Of a DNA stretch of 18,325 bases, positions 8,815 to 18,030 are shown in pieces. The position numbers were made by a program, and so were the translations under genes. Position 1 is the stretch's first letter. Every line of letters starts with the position of its first letter. Source of the stretch: Bondarzewia mesenterica (lineage: Eukaryota > Basidiomycota > Agaricomycetes > Russulales > Bondarzewiaceae). Where the stretch lies: the NCBI GenBank assembly GCA_004802705.1, contig SGPL01000617.1, positions 1 to 18,325 of the forward strand, read 5' to 3'. Under the pieces are notes generated by a model. It worked only from the letters and a program-made list of their open reading frames with translations, did no database searches and had not been told where the DNA came from.

Positions 8815-10271
8815 TTATCGCCCCCGACCCTTGACCAAGTCCTGCTCTATGTCAGCCAAAAGCGCATCAACCTCGCTGGCGCCCACGTTATGCGGCTTGG
8901 CCTTCCCCTTCCCCTTCTCTTCGACTACTTTGGATTCGAGAGCGGCAAAAGGATCGGACGGAGCTGATACAGCTGCGGATTTGTCGTCCACAGCTGAGGA
9001 CGGCGATGCGGCAGGAACGTCACTCCCGACAGCTTCTTCCTTGCCCATCTTCTTCCGCCTCTTAGCATCCAACAACTTTCTTCGCTCCTCCAACTCCCTC
9101 TTCCTCTTCTCTGATGCTCGACTCCCCGTCCCGCTCCCACCGTCCCGCATACCCTCCACTTCTCCCGGCTTCGCATCCACAGCGCCCATCTCCTGCCGCG
9201 TCTTTTCGGTCTCCTCTCTCATGGCGTTTAGCTCCCGCATCTGTTTCTCCCTCGCCTCTTCGTCTCCCGAGAATTGGTAAAAGCCAGCAGCCTTGGCGCG
9301 GACTTCCCTTGCAGCATCGTAGTGTGCGCTCAGGGGATTGGTTTCTTCGGCCTGAGCTTTCTCGATGGCTGCTATGCGGTCGGCAGAGGGCTCGTAGACG
9401 GGGAAGAAATTCACGGGGTTCTCTGAAGTCATGATCTGAGTAACACGATGGAAGACGTTCGTGGAATCGAGGCTCACCAAGCACATATCCTCTGATTTAG
9501 GGCAATGCAGGTCAGAGAACGGCCAGCTTGATTGAACAAAGGGCAGCTTACGTATCGTCATCTTCCGTGGCATCGTCCTTCATGTGAGATGGCAAGAGAT
9601 GCCGAGGCACTTCAGAACGAGGTGCGGTACGCGCCCGACCAAATTCATCCTCGTATTCAACGATTGGATCGTTCTAGAAAAGGATGAGGTCGTGACATGA
9701 GCGATATCAAAACACGTACATAATCTAGAGGTGCAGGGACAGTCAAGGATTCGTCTACGTCGTCGCTGTCCGATTCGAACGAGGGAGCCAAAACCTTTGA
9801 ATCAAACTGGGTACGGCGTCAGCGCACCGTGCAACGAAAACAGAAGGAAGGGATGGGAGCGCACGTCCACCAGAAGCGCGTCGTACTGCTTTTCCGTCAA
9901 CCCTCCGGATTTCCCCTTGGTCAGCTTGTCGTAGATCTTCGCCTTCCTCTCCAGCGCAGCACGGGCAGACTCGAGTGTCGGCTTCGAGATAGCCTCCAGC
10001 TCGACATCGCGAGCCGAACGCTTGTCGACGCCCTTGTTTTGGCGGGCCCACTTGGACACTTTCTATACGAGATGCTGAGATACGTGAAACCACGGAAGGA
10101 AGAGGATGGGATGGAACCTACCTTGCCAGTGTCGGACCGTTTGACGCCCCCTACAATGGCCGCAGCTTGACCGGCGGCTTTTCTTATTGCAAACTCTTCT
10201 TCTTGTTTGGCAATCTGAGCTTTGAGGTCGAGAAACGTGGACGCTGCTTTCGATTTCTTGGAAGAGGCCAT
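8815..10271 (-). CDS. CCDC174-family nuclear coiled-coil protein
   Basis: Homologue of human CCDC174, a nuclear protein reported to associate with the exon-junction complex; likely a role in RNA processing. Six exons: 10271-10122, 10062-9865, 9806-9720, 9673-9552, 9491-9478 and 9422-8815, giving 392 residues. Family hallmarks in order: N-terminal LDLKAQIAKQEEEFAIRK, then SKWARQNKGVDKRSARD, KAKIYDKLTKG and ALLVDF, an acidic patch (SFESDSDDVDES), EYEDEFGRARTAPRSEVPRH, and ENPVNFFPVYEPSADRIA through GAVDAKP. The C-terminal third is charged, with a coiled coil and the basic cluster KRRKKMGKEE that could be a nuclear localisation signal, and ends IEQDLVKGRGR. Exon 5 is only 14 nt; it is needed to keep phase, and both flanking introns have normal lengths (60 and 55 nt). 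The gene shares a 233-bp divergent promoter with sds22. Confidence 0.88.
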
Positions 10272-10504
10272 GATATGGTGAGGAGCGTTTGAAGGAACTA
10301 AGAGGAACAATGTCCTAATTACGTAACGCGTTTCTAGTACGTGACTCGGCTCGTTTCAGGCCTTTCGAGCAAGTCCTATCATGACGCTCGAGCTTTTGAG
10401 TGGAAACCATCATCGAAGCCCACCACTGAGTGCTAGCCACTACTAGACGCTTCAGGATACGCAACAATCCCGACCGATTGTCCACTCCTACCGCAATCCC
10501 TTCC
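10272..10504. promoter_or_regulatory. Divergent promoter between the CCDC174 and sds22 genes
   Basis: Only 233 bp separate the two start codons, which point away from each other, so both promoters and both 5' untranslated regions must lie here. I see no TATA box near either start. The arrangement suggests a shared, housekeeping-type bidirectional promoter. Confidence 0.6.
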
Positions 10505-12131
10505 ATGTCTGAATCAAACACGAGTGAGGACCATGAAGAGGTCAACGACAGAGGATCCAAGAATGGTGTTGTTATCGAACGGTCAGCTCTTCCTCGGCTT
10601 GTTGAGCAGGACCAAGCGACTGACTGCTTCGATGGACCCCTTCAGGACTGCACGCATCGAACAAGTCCCTGCAGACGAGGATCAGGTGAACAAGGCGCCG
10701 GAGTCAGAGATACCCGCCGAGGAAGACTTTGACCCGTTAGAGGACTTCCCAGATGAAACAGAGGTGATAACTGCCCGTCTCCTACTGTTCATTCCCATCT
10801 CACTGACTGGTCGGCATGAATCTGCAGGACCTCGACCTCGTTCACTCCAGAATCTCGTCATTGGAGAATTACCGACTGTCCCGCTTCGCAGGCCACCTGA
10901 AACGGCTGTACCTTCGACAGAACTTCATCGCGCACTTGGACCCCGCCATATTCAACGCGCTCACCCGATTAGAGGAGCTCGACCTGTACGACAATCAGAT
11001 AAAGACCGTCGACGACGATGCGCTAAAGACGCTGACGAACCTGTCGTGAGTGGTACGGCTTTCGTGGCGAGTCCATTGACCGTGACGGTTCGCTTGACTG
11101 CATTCAGCACCCTCGATCTCTCGTTCAACCTTCTCAAATCCGTCCCCGAGTCGTTGGAGCATCTCAAGTCTCTCAAGACAATTTACCTCGTGGAGAACCG
11201 AATAACGAAGATCACGGGTCTACTAGGCGTAGGCGCCACGCTTCGCAGTCTAGAGTTGGGAGGCAACAAGATACGGGTGCGTGAAGCACGTCCTGCCCCT
11301 TTTTCTGAGCGTGAAAACTCCCATGCGGATTGAACCAGAAAATCGAGAATGTAGACGCCCTCGTCAACCTGGAAGAACTGTGGCTCGGAAAAAACAAGAT
11401 CACGAAGCTAGAGGTGCTGACAGACCACTTCAAAGCCTGCTCCGCTTCGGCGTGTTGACCGAGTCTTTCTCCCACCAGAATTTAGGCAATCTCAAGCGTC
11501 TCAAAATTTTGGCACTACAATCCAACCGCATCACCAAGATAGAGGGTCTAGAGGAGCTCGAGAGCCTGACCGAACTGTATCTCAGTCACAACGGCGTGGA
11601 GACGATCGAGGGTCTTGACCACAACGCAAGTTCATCCAAACGCAACGGAATTACCATCTCACGCCGAAGCTGACATTCGCTTTGGTTTATCAGTTGCAGC
11701 TCTCCACATTGGACGTCGGAAACAACTTCATCTCCGCGATCGAGAACCTCTCGCACCTTGGATCGCTTGCGGAGCTATGGGTACGCACGCCTCGCTTGTC
11801 CGATACCCCTCCCCCCCTGACGGGTCATCCCCAATTCTGAACGGAACCGTCTCATAGATGAACAACAACAAAATCCCCAACCTGCACGCGCTCCAGGCAG
11901 AGCTGGGTTCGCTCCCGGTATTGGAGACGATCTATCTCGAGGGGAACCCGTGCCAACAGAACGAGGGTGCGAACTACCGCCGCAAAGTCATGATCTCCTT
12001 ACCGAAGATTCGACAGATCGACGCGACGTGGGTCTCCTCGTTTTTTCTTTCTCTCTTTCGCGGATTGCCCTCTCAACTCCACTGATGCTTTCCGTCGCGC
12101 GTTGTCTCGCAGGTTCGCGAAACTATCATGA
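10505..12131 (+). CDS. sds22: Sds22, leucine-rich-repeat regulatory subunit of protein phosphatase 1
   Basis: Binds the PP1 catalytic subunit and acts in its assembly and targeting in the nucleus and at mitosis. Nine exons: 10505-10581, 10646-10763, 10828-11045, 11108-11276, 11339-11413, 11479-11625, 11694-11780, 11858-12027 and 12113-12131, giving 359 residues, normal for fungal Sds22. After an acidic N-terminus (EEDFDPLEDFPDETEDLDLVHSRI, split by an intron) come about eleven SDS22-type 22-residue repeats, for example LEELDLYDNQIKTV, LKTIYLVENRITKI, LEELWLGKNKITKL, LKILALQSNRITKIEGL and LTELYLSHNGVETIEGL, and the terminal cap LETIYLEGNPCQQNEGANYR with LPKIRQIDATF. Exon 6 ends in a GC donor (gcaagt at 11626), a GC-AG intron; all others are GT-AG. 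Exon 1 uses the less common donor gtcagc. An alternative unspliced start lies at about 10632, but the spliced N-terminus is favoured because phase and acceptor fit. Confidence 0.93.
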
Positions 12132-13400
12132 GACGTGTTATAGCTCACTATTAGGCGATTCGGAGGGACCCTTTCGTGTATCCGTACAACGGTTGTAATA
12201 CCAAAGTTTTTTCACGCTTTTCCCTCCTCTTCCTTCGCGTAGGCCACTGCATCTTTGGTATTTTCGGGCCTCTCAGAGCGTTGGCGAGTCAAAGGAGCGC
12301 GGCATGTGCTGACCGGATTTTTTTGTTTTGCTAACCAGCCTAGGCCACGAATCGACAGTTGGTGCGCACTCTCGCCCATTCGTCCCCTCCCCTCTGGGGA
12401 TCCATTCCACATCCGATCCCGTATCCTCTTCTTCTTCCGCTCGGATCCCCCCACCGCTCTTCATAACGCTTCCGTCAGCCGTCCCGAGTGGGACGACGTC
12501 ACGCCCGCCACCCCTCCACCCAAATTCAAAAACCGTCGAAATCACCGACCGCATTCGGGACTGGGATGGATCCGGACGGGCCACGACGTCGACTCAACGC
12601 CGTCTTCGTCATTGCATGCCCATCTTTGTGCCAGAAGGCGTTTCTCTCATCTGTATGTGGGCACGTGCGTCTCGCCCGACGCCACTCGCCCTTTGTTTTC
12701 CAGGGGTCTGAGGGGCGGTGAGTGTGACCTCCGTATACGAGAAGGGTATGGAAGGACGAACGGCGACGACGGGTCTGCGAAGCGTGCGTGGAGGTGAGCA
12801 CTGGGGCACCCGATGCAGATCCGGCTCCAGATGGTCGCTCACGGGGCGTCCCACTTTGGGTTCGAAGGTTCCCTATGATACGGAACCATCGCTCGCGATC
12901 GGCATTCCCCACACGCGTGACGTAAGTACATACACATGCCGATCCCTCCTTCCCCTACCAAATCCAAAAACTCCTTTCTTCTCATGATCCCATCTCGCCC
13001 CGATGCGGGCGGGGGCGGGGCACAACGTTCAAAAGCGTCGATCGGGTCTCGAAACTCGGGAGGGTCCGTAGGTCGGAATATGTAGACTCTGGAGGACACT
13101 CCATCCCCTCGAAGCTCGATGTCGATCGTGGATGATGTCGATGCAGCTGCAGGTGAATGATGGCATCGAGATCCGCTCTTGAAAAATCCGTCGTCACACA
13201 CGGCAGTCGGTCGAAGCAGGCCGTCCATTTGCGCATCTCGAACACGCGCTCGCGATTCGCGCGAGGTCGCATTTCTTTTTTTCTTTTCTTTTTGGACACA
13301 TCTACGGGGACCGTCGGACCGGGACACACATTTTGAGGAAGAAGAAAAAAAAGGACGAGATAGGGCTGAGACCACTTGAGCATCCCTACTTATCGGTGAA

Positions 13401-13428
13401 TGTATGTATGTACGTATATATATATATC
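13401..13428. repeat. Microsatellite, (tgta)n followed by (ta)n
   Basis: Tandem tgta units followed by an alternating ta tract of about 13 bases within the low-complexity region. Confidence 0.8.
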
Positions 13429-13918
13429 ATGTGCGTGTAAGGTGTAAGTCGTACTTAATCAAACGTGTATGTGTATCCGTACGACCACCCACACCGGACT
13501 CGGAGGGCGGGAAGGAAAGCGAAATAGACGAGGATGCCTGTTCTTACTAACTTACTACTAACTACTGCTGGCTGTAATAGTGGATTGGACGCATGGAGTG
13601 GAGTGGATTACGCGAGCGGAGAGGGCTGGCGGGGACGGGAGAGGGAGATGGAAGAGGAAAGAAGCAATGGGGGAGGAATGAAAGAAGGAAAAGGCCGTCG
13701 GCGCGTTGCGCGCGCCGATGCGTCGGGGGAAAAAAGAAAGCCAGGGGCTCGCTTTTGTTTATTTAAAGAAGCAACAGATAAATAGAGCTAAAGAAAGAAA
13801 GAAAAGAGTAAAAAAGAACAAAAGCAAGAACAAAACGGGCGCTTCGGGACAAAGGGCAAAGGAGGGATGCGAGACGGCTCGCCCACCCATCCACCCATCC
13901 GAATCCCAAATCAAGTGC

Positions 13919-13933
13919 GGGTGTGTGTGTGTG
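13919..13933. repeat. Microsatellite, (gt)n
   Basis: Alternating gt tract of about seven units. It lies between two other simple-sequence tracts and may vary between strains. Confidence 0.8.
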
Positions 13934-14157
13934 GGCGTTGCGATGACGGCGGGATCGTGGGAGTCGGACGGCACGCATAACGTATCGTATCGGAATGTAT
14001 GTATGTATGGGAAGGACGGGAGCTGGGGGGACGATCGATCGATATCCGATCGAGATGCGGAGGTAAGAAGGACGAGGACGAGGTGGGGAGGGAAAGGCTT
14101 TTTTTGGGCGTGGAGGGCGTTCGACGCGTCGCCGTCTCACATCGCGATGGTGGCATA

Positions 14158-14212
14158 GTGAAAAAAAGAAAAAAGAAAAAAAAGGAAAGAAAAAAAAAAG
14201 AAAAATAGAGAC
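14158..14212. repeat. A/G homopurine tract
   Basis: About 55 bases that are almost entirely A and G on the plus strand (one T near the end), mainly runs of A broken by single or double G. Read on the minus strand it is a long pyrimidine tract like those found upstream of transcription starts in many fungi. Confidence 0.75.
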
Positions 14213-14411
14213 GATGATTTGGGAGGGGGAAAAAAAGTCCGAAGGCCCGTACACCGACACCGACACCGACCCGACGAAAACGAAAACAGCGAAACCGACG
14301 GAAACAGCATTTCGACCTTTACCCATCTCCATCTCCCACCCCCAACCCACCCCCCACTGACGAAACACGAGCGGAGGGAGAGAACACCCCCATCGAGAGT
14401 CGAGGACGCGG

Positions 14412-14955
14412 TCACTGCGTCACAAACGCCATCTTCCCCGCCGCACCGTGATGCGACCCGTTCCTCGGATCCGCCGACAACGGCGTCGGCGGCAACCGCG
14501 ACCCCCTCCCTCTCCCTCTCCCTCTCCCGTTCCCGTTCCCGCTCAAACGTCCCCGCGCGCCCATCAACTCAACGCGCGCCAACGCCGGATGCCCACCCCC
14601 ACGCCCGTTCCCGTTTCCGTTCCCATTATGGACAGCAGAGGCAGAGGCAGAGGCAGAGGCCGAGGTCGACTGCACGGGCGCATTGGACAACGGCAAGTCA
14701 GCTTTCTACGAGGCCTTTACCACCATGATTGAATCCCGCTGGCAGGCGCGGTCACGTCGTGTACTCGAGATTGTTGAAGGGGCTGACACACCGTCGGGCT
14801 TAACAACGTTATGCGTGGGATCTGTCGAGAATACCATGGAACAAATGGCACCGTCGCAGCGTGCGCGTTTGGCGAAATGCGTCGAGGAAGGATTATGCCT
14901 GGTGGGTCGGTGGAAAATGCCATACCGGAATTCTGTGTTCGATCCGGCGTGGTAG
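14412..14955. other. Open region of unresolved strand, possible coding exon
   Basis: Two readings compete. Plus strand: the frame is open from 14452 to the stop at 14953-14955; it starts with a low-complexity Pro/Phe/Leu tract, passes an EA repeat (about 14640-14665), and ends in about 90 residues of normal composition (YEAFTTMIESRW, RRVLEIVEG, PSQRARLAKCVEEG). Minus strand: 14696-14412 reads a Ser-Ala repeat, Asn-Gly and Arg-Gly repeats and ends AGKMAFVTQ, with a possible splice acceptor (tcgtag) just upstream at about 14711. Neither matches a family I know. The repeats (ctccct, gttccc, agaggc units at 14505-14540 and 14590-14661) keep several frames open by themselves, so openness is weak evidence. 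Confidence 0.3.
14505..14545. repeat. Simple repeat of ctccct and gttccc units
   Basis: Pyrimidine-rich hexamer repetition on the plus strand. Similar cccgtt/tccgtt units recur at 14603-14626 and (agaggc)n at 14636-14661, forming one larger simple-sequence block. Confidence 0.75.
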
Positions 14956-15123
14956 ATGCTCGGTTTGGCTTGGGATTGCTATTTGCTATGTGTTTGTAAA
15001 TTTGTTTGTCACGGTGCATCATGCTACGAACCGCATCAGTCGCAACAGTGGAAGTAGAAGTAGCTAGTAGCTGTGCGATCATAACCCTTACCAGATAAAA
15101 GTTTTTTGAAACCACCATCTCCA

Positions 15124-17703
15124 TCATGTACCGCGGCCCTTGGTCACGTCGACACCGAACCAGATAACGATGCTCGCGGCTGTGCAGAGCGAGAAAAGGA
15201 ACGGGAAACCCTTCCAATTGTCTCCCGTGTTGTTGATGATCGCCTGTATCACGTTCGGTCCAATCATGGAGGACGCACGGTTCGACAGGCCGAACAAGCC
15301 GAACAACTGCGTTGCGCAAAGTATCATTTTCTCTTCTCTTTTCGGATGAAAAAAAAGGAGGGGAGGGGACGAACCATGTTGTCAAATCCTGGAGGGGTCA
15401 ATTCGGCCATCATGGTTTGGGAGAAGGCGTAGTAGGGCGCTTGGAAGAGTCCTGAAACGACGTTGTACGCCCTACACAAGTAACAGATTGTCGTCAGAAC
15501 ACGTCCTGATACACAAATTTCGGGCGATGGCAAGGACTAACCAGAATTCCCACCCATTGTGAAATCTGTAAACGGTATGACACGATTAAACGTCGGTCAG
15601 ATTGAGAGGAGGACATGGCGGGCGTACCCAAACTTGTTCGTCCAGATCCCGATCATACCCCACAAAGGAATCAAGATTGTCACGACATTAGTGATGACGA
15701 ACTAGAGGGCGCATGTCAAAAAATTAAAATGGCCTAACGACGACCAAGCACACAGGTTGAACACGAACCATCTTCTTCGTGCTGATCTTCCAGTACCTCT
15801 GGATATACCAGAACCCAAACGTACTGCGCAATGCGACAAAAAAAGGAAGGGTTCGATCATCCCGGCAAGTCTGCAATGGCATTGCCGCGGGAATGAAGGG
15901 AGCGCACCTAGCGGTGGACGTGATAGCCTGCGCGAGGCCGAGATACGTGTTCTGCAGGAATGAAAAGCTGAATTTGTCATTTTGGCAGATCGAGATGAGC
16001 GTCCCAGTTGTGTTCAGGCCCTGTGACATCATATCAGAAAATCGAATGCAATTGGGGGTGAAAAGATCTCTTCGGAAGGCGCGCTCAATGCGGGTCAGTG
16101 GGTAGGACGTACATCGGCGAAGAGGAAGAATGCGCAGAGGTAGATGAAGGTATAGGGAAGCTTCTTGTACTGTTTCAGGGCGATCCAGACCTACGTAGGT
16201 CGAATTAAGATACAGGACCATCGGTGAGTCAAAGGTTTGCTCACCTGTTTCCAGCCAATCGTGAGGTTAGACTCTCCCTTAGGAAGTGAGGGACCGGGAC
16301 GAGGCTGTTGGAATATGACTGAAAAATACGTGCATCAATCAAAAGACTGACGGCTGTTCCTTAGAGAGCGTACGCACACCACCAGATACCAGTCAAGACC
16401 CAATATCCGTTCGTACTGGTAATACACGAGTGAATTTCTTTGAAATACGCAAGAACGCAACAAACGGGCTTACAGAACGAGGGTGTAGTTATTGACCTTT
16501 GGATTACTCACCAGCGGCAGGAGCAGCGAGAGATTTAAAGCCAACGTGAATATGTAACCGATATTGCTGTGCGCCTGCAGATGCCAGCCTCTTCATCTTT
16601 GCAATTGACAACAAGAGAATAAAGCGTGAAAATAGTTGAAATCAAACGTACGGTACTGATATTACTGATCTTGTTCTTCTCCAAACTTTCCTCCTGCTCG
16701 TAGACCTCTGCGGGAATTTCTCCCGAATCCAGCTTATCCTTGAGCGCACGCGCGTGCGGGGGTATTGCGTGCGAGGCGAGGAAAGATCGCAGCGTAGAAG
16801 ACAAGTGTTGCGCCGTAGGTGACGAAGCCAACAATGTAGAGCCCCATAGCAGCTCCCCATCTGTCCGGTGCTGAAAAATCAAACATATTGATGCGAGGGG
16901 TCAGAGGGGGGGGGGGACTCTCGACGAAAAAGAGAAAACGAACAGGTTAAGCTCATGCTGGCGAATTGAGCGCCCCAGCATATCACCGTGATGACAAGGA
17001 GGAGCCAGCGTCCGAACGTGCCGTAGTCCGCTGCTGAACAGATCGTAGTAAAAATCATAGTCATGATCTGCATGCAAGCAAGAATATCTTCATACTGTCA
17101 GTGCTTGTGAAGGGTGAATAGGACGATTAGCCTACAGCAAAGCTGACACCGTTCGCGACGAGCACGATGGAGCTAACGGCCTTGGTCCCACTTCCCCATG
17201 GCAGGACACATCGGCCTGACGCATCTGCATCTAAGCAGGACGACCCAGGTCCGCGAATTGGATCATATCCCGCCGATGTCGCGAGAGACTGGAAGAGAGT
17301 CATGGAGTAGCCTATGCGTCAAAATGGTCATTTTAATGCCGTCCGTACACGATAAGTCACTACAAACCAATGGGACCAACACCCTACATTCAAGTGGTAT
17401 AAAAGTCACTCGTGAATTGATACCATATAAAAGTCTTACAGTTCTGAAGACGTACATTATCACCATTGTAGTACACTTGTGCGTCACTCATCAGATCATC
17501 CCGCACACATAACAAGAGAATGATTGGCACACACGATAGTAACTCCACAACTCCTTCCTCGTGACGATCGGTTCTTCGCGACTCAGAGGCGCAGTGACAG
17601 GGATTGCAATGTCCTCGAGCGCTTCTCCACTCTTATCGTCCACAACGAACGGCTTTGGCTCGGTCTTGGTCACGGGATAGTCGGGAGGAAGCTCGTGCGA
17701 CAT
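15124..17703 (-). CDS. Atg22-family vacuolar permease, 16 exons, with one frame-breaking base
   Basis: Major-facilitator-type membrane protein of the Atg22 family; in yeast it exports amino acids from the vacuole after autophagic breakdown. Exons: 17703-17535, 17475-17456, 17383-17368, 17311-17136, 17067-16944, 16870-16652, 16574-16474, 16415-16378, 16318-16245, 16190-16113, 16020-15908, 15823-15769, 15701-15628, 15565-15542, 15471-15375 and 15306-15124. With one base fewer in exon 6 the product is 519 residues, normal for the family. Typical segments: LWSYYLYYNGDNGVGP, GYSMTLFQSLATSAGYDP, CVLPWGSGTKAVSS, ADYGTFGRW, EQEESLEKNKISNIST, QQPRPGPSLPKGESN, FQAPYYAFSQTMMAELTPPG, LSNRASSMIGPNVIQAI and WKGFPFLF. 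About a dozen hydrophobic helices are visible. Exons of 20, 16 and 24 nt are needed for phase. Exon 6 carries an extra G in the run at 16758-16762 (plus strand), after the residues RLARNTP, which would truncate the protein. The product ends VDVTKGRGT; homologues often continue further, so a missed last intron is possible. Confidence 0.9.
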
Positions 17704-18030
17704 GGTCGTAGAGAGAACTGGAAGAGCCGAAGCTCAGTTCACCTTCAAAGTCGAGCATATAAACAAGCTGGGATAAGGAAGCCGAAGGTCTTCTGACCGC
17801 CCGCATGGTGTTTTTTTTATATAGTCGCCAGCAAGTCGCCAGTAAGTCTTTGCGGCTACTTGAAAAGGTAGAAGGTGAGGCGGGTGGGCTCGGCATTATC
17901 TTCAGGCACGTCAACCGTAAAGGGCACCCGGGATTTAAACTTCCTGGAAGGGCATGCGACGTACATACGCCGCTCGGGAAATGTTGAGTGTGGACCCAAG
18001 CGTTTGAGGACAGCGATGAGGGGATTTCGT
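17704..18030. other. Upstream region of the Atg22 gene
   Basis: About 330 bp between the Atg22 start codon and the 3' end of the gene entering from the right. It contains the TATA element below and no recognisable coding sequence. Both genes point the same way, so it holds one terminator and one promoter. Confidence 0.6.
17816..17823 (-). promoter_or_regulatory. TATA box of the Atg22-family gene
   Basis: On the minus strand the sequence reads ctatataaaaaaaa, a strong TATA element about 113 bp upstream of the ATG at 17703. The spacing fits a transcription start some 30-80 bp downstream and a short 5' leader. A weaker tttatat lies nearer the start at about 17757-17763. Confidence 0.6.

Larger units (their letters stand above)
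12132..14411. other. Long low-complexity region without a defensible gene
   Basis: About 2.3 kb beyond sds22 dominated by strand-biased composition: pyrimidine-rich around 12370-12530, purine-rich around 13600-13900 and 14158-14212 on the plus strand. Open frames up to 200 codons occur but are biased translations of simple sequence, often open on both strands. A 51-nt segment at 12653-12703 has a full intron signature on the plus strand (gtatgt donor, ttttccag acceptor), and a consensus gtaagt donor is at 12922, so a transcribed, perhaps untranslated, spliced leader is possible. On the minus strand, 12982-13383 gives an unrecognised open frame. I cannot call a gene here. Confidence 0.5.

Noticed and set aside
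8696..9280. 194-codon plus-strand frame
   Set aside because: Antisense shadow of the last CCDC174 exon.
12850..12875. gggttcgaa resembling a tRNA T-arm
   Set aside because: No matching acceptor stem, D-arm or anticodon arm in the surrounding 80 bp.
13763..14368. 201-codon open frame on the minus strand
   Set aside because: Translation of pyrimidine-rich simple sequence (long Phe/Leu/Ser runs); openness follows from composition.
13401..14661. CRISPR-like or satellite array
   Set aside because: Repeats are simple 2-6 bp microsatellites without regularly spaced unique spacers.
14717..15385. 222-codon minus-strand frame overlapping the end of the Atg22 gene
   Set aside because: Its first part lies antiphase over the Atg22 last exon and intron, and the rest shows no domain. 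A possible extra last exon of Atg22 in this region was considered, but no junction gave a convincing tail.
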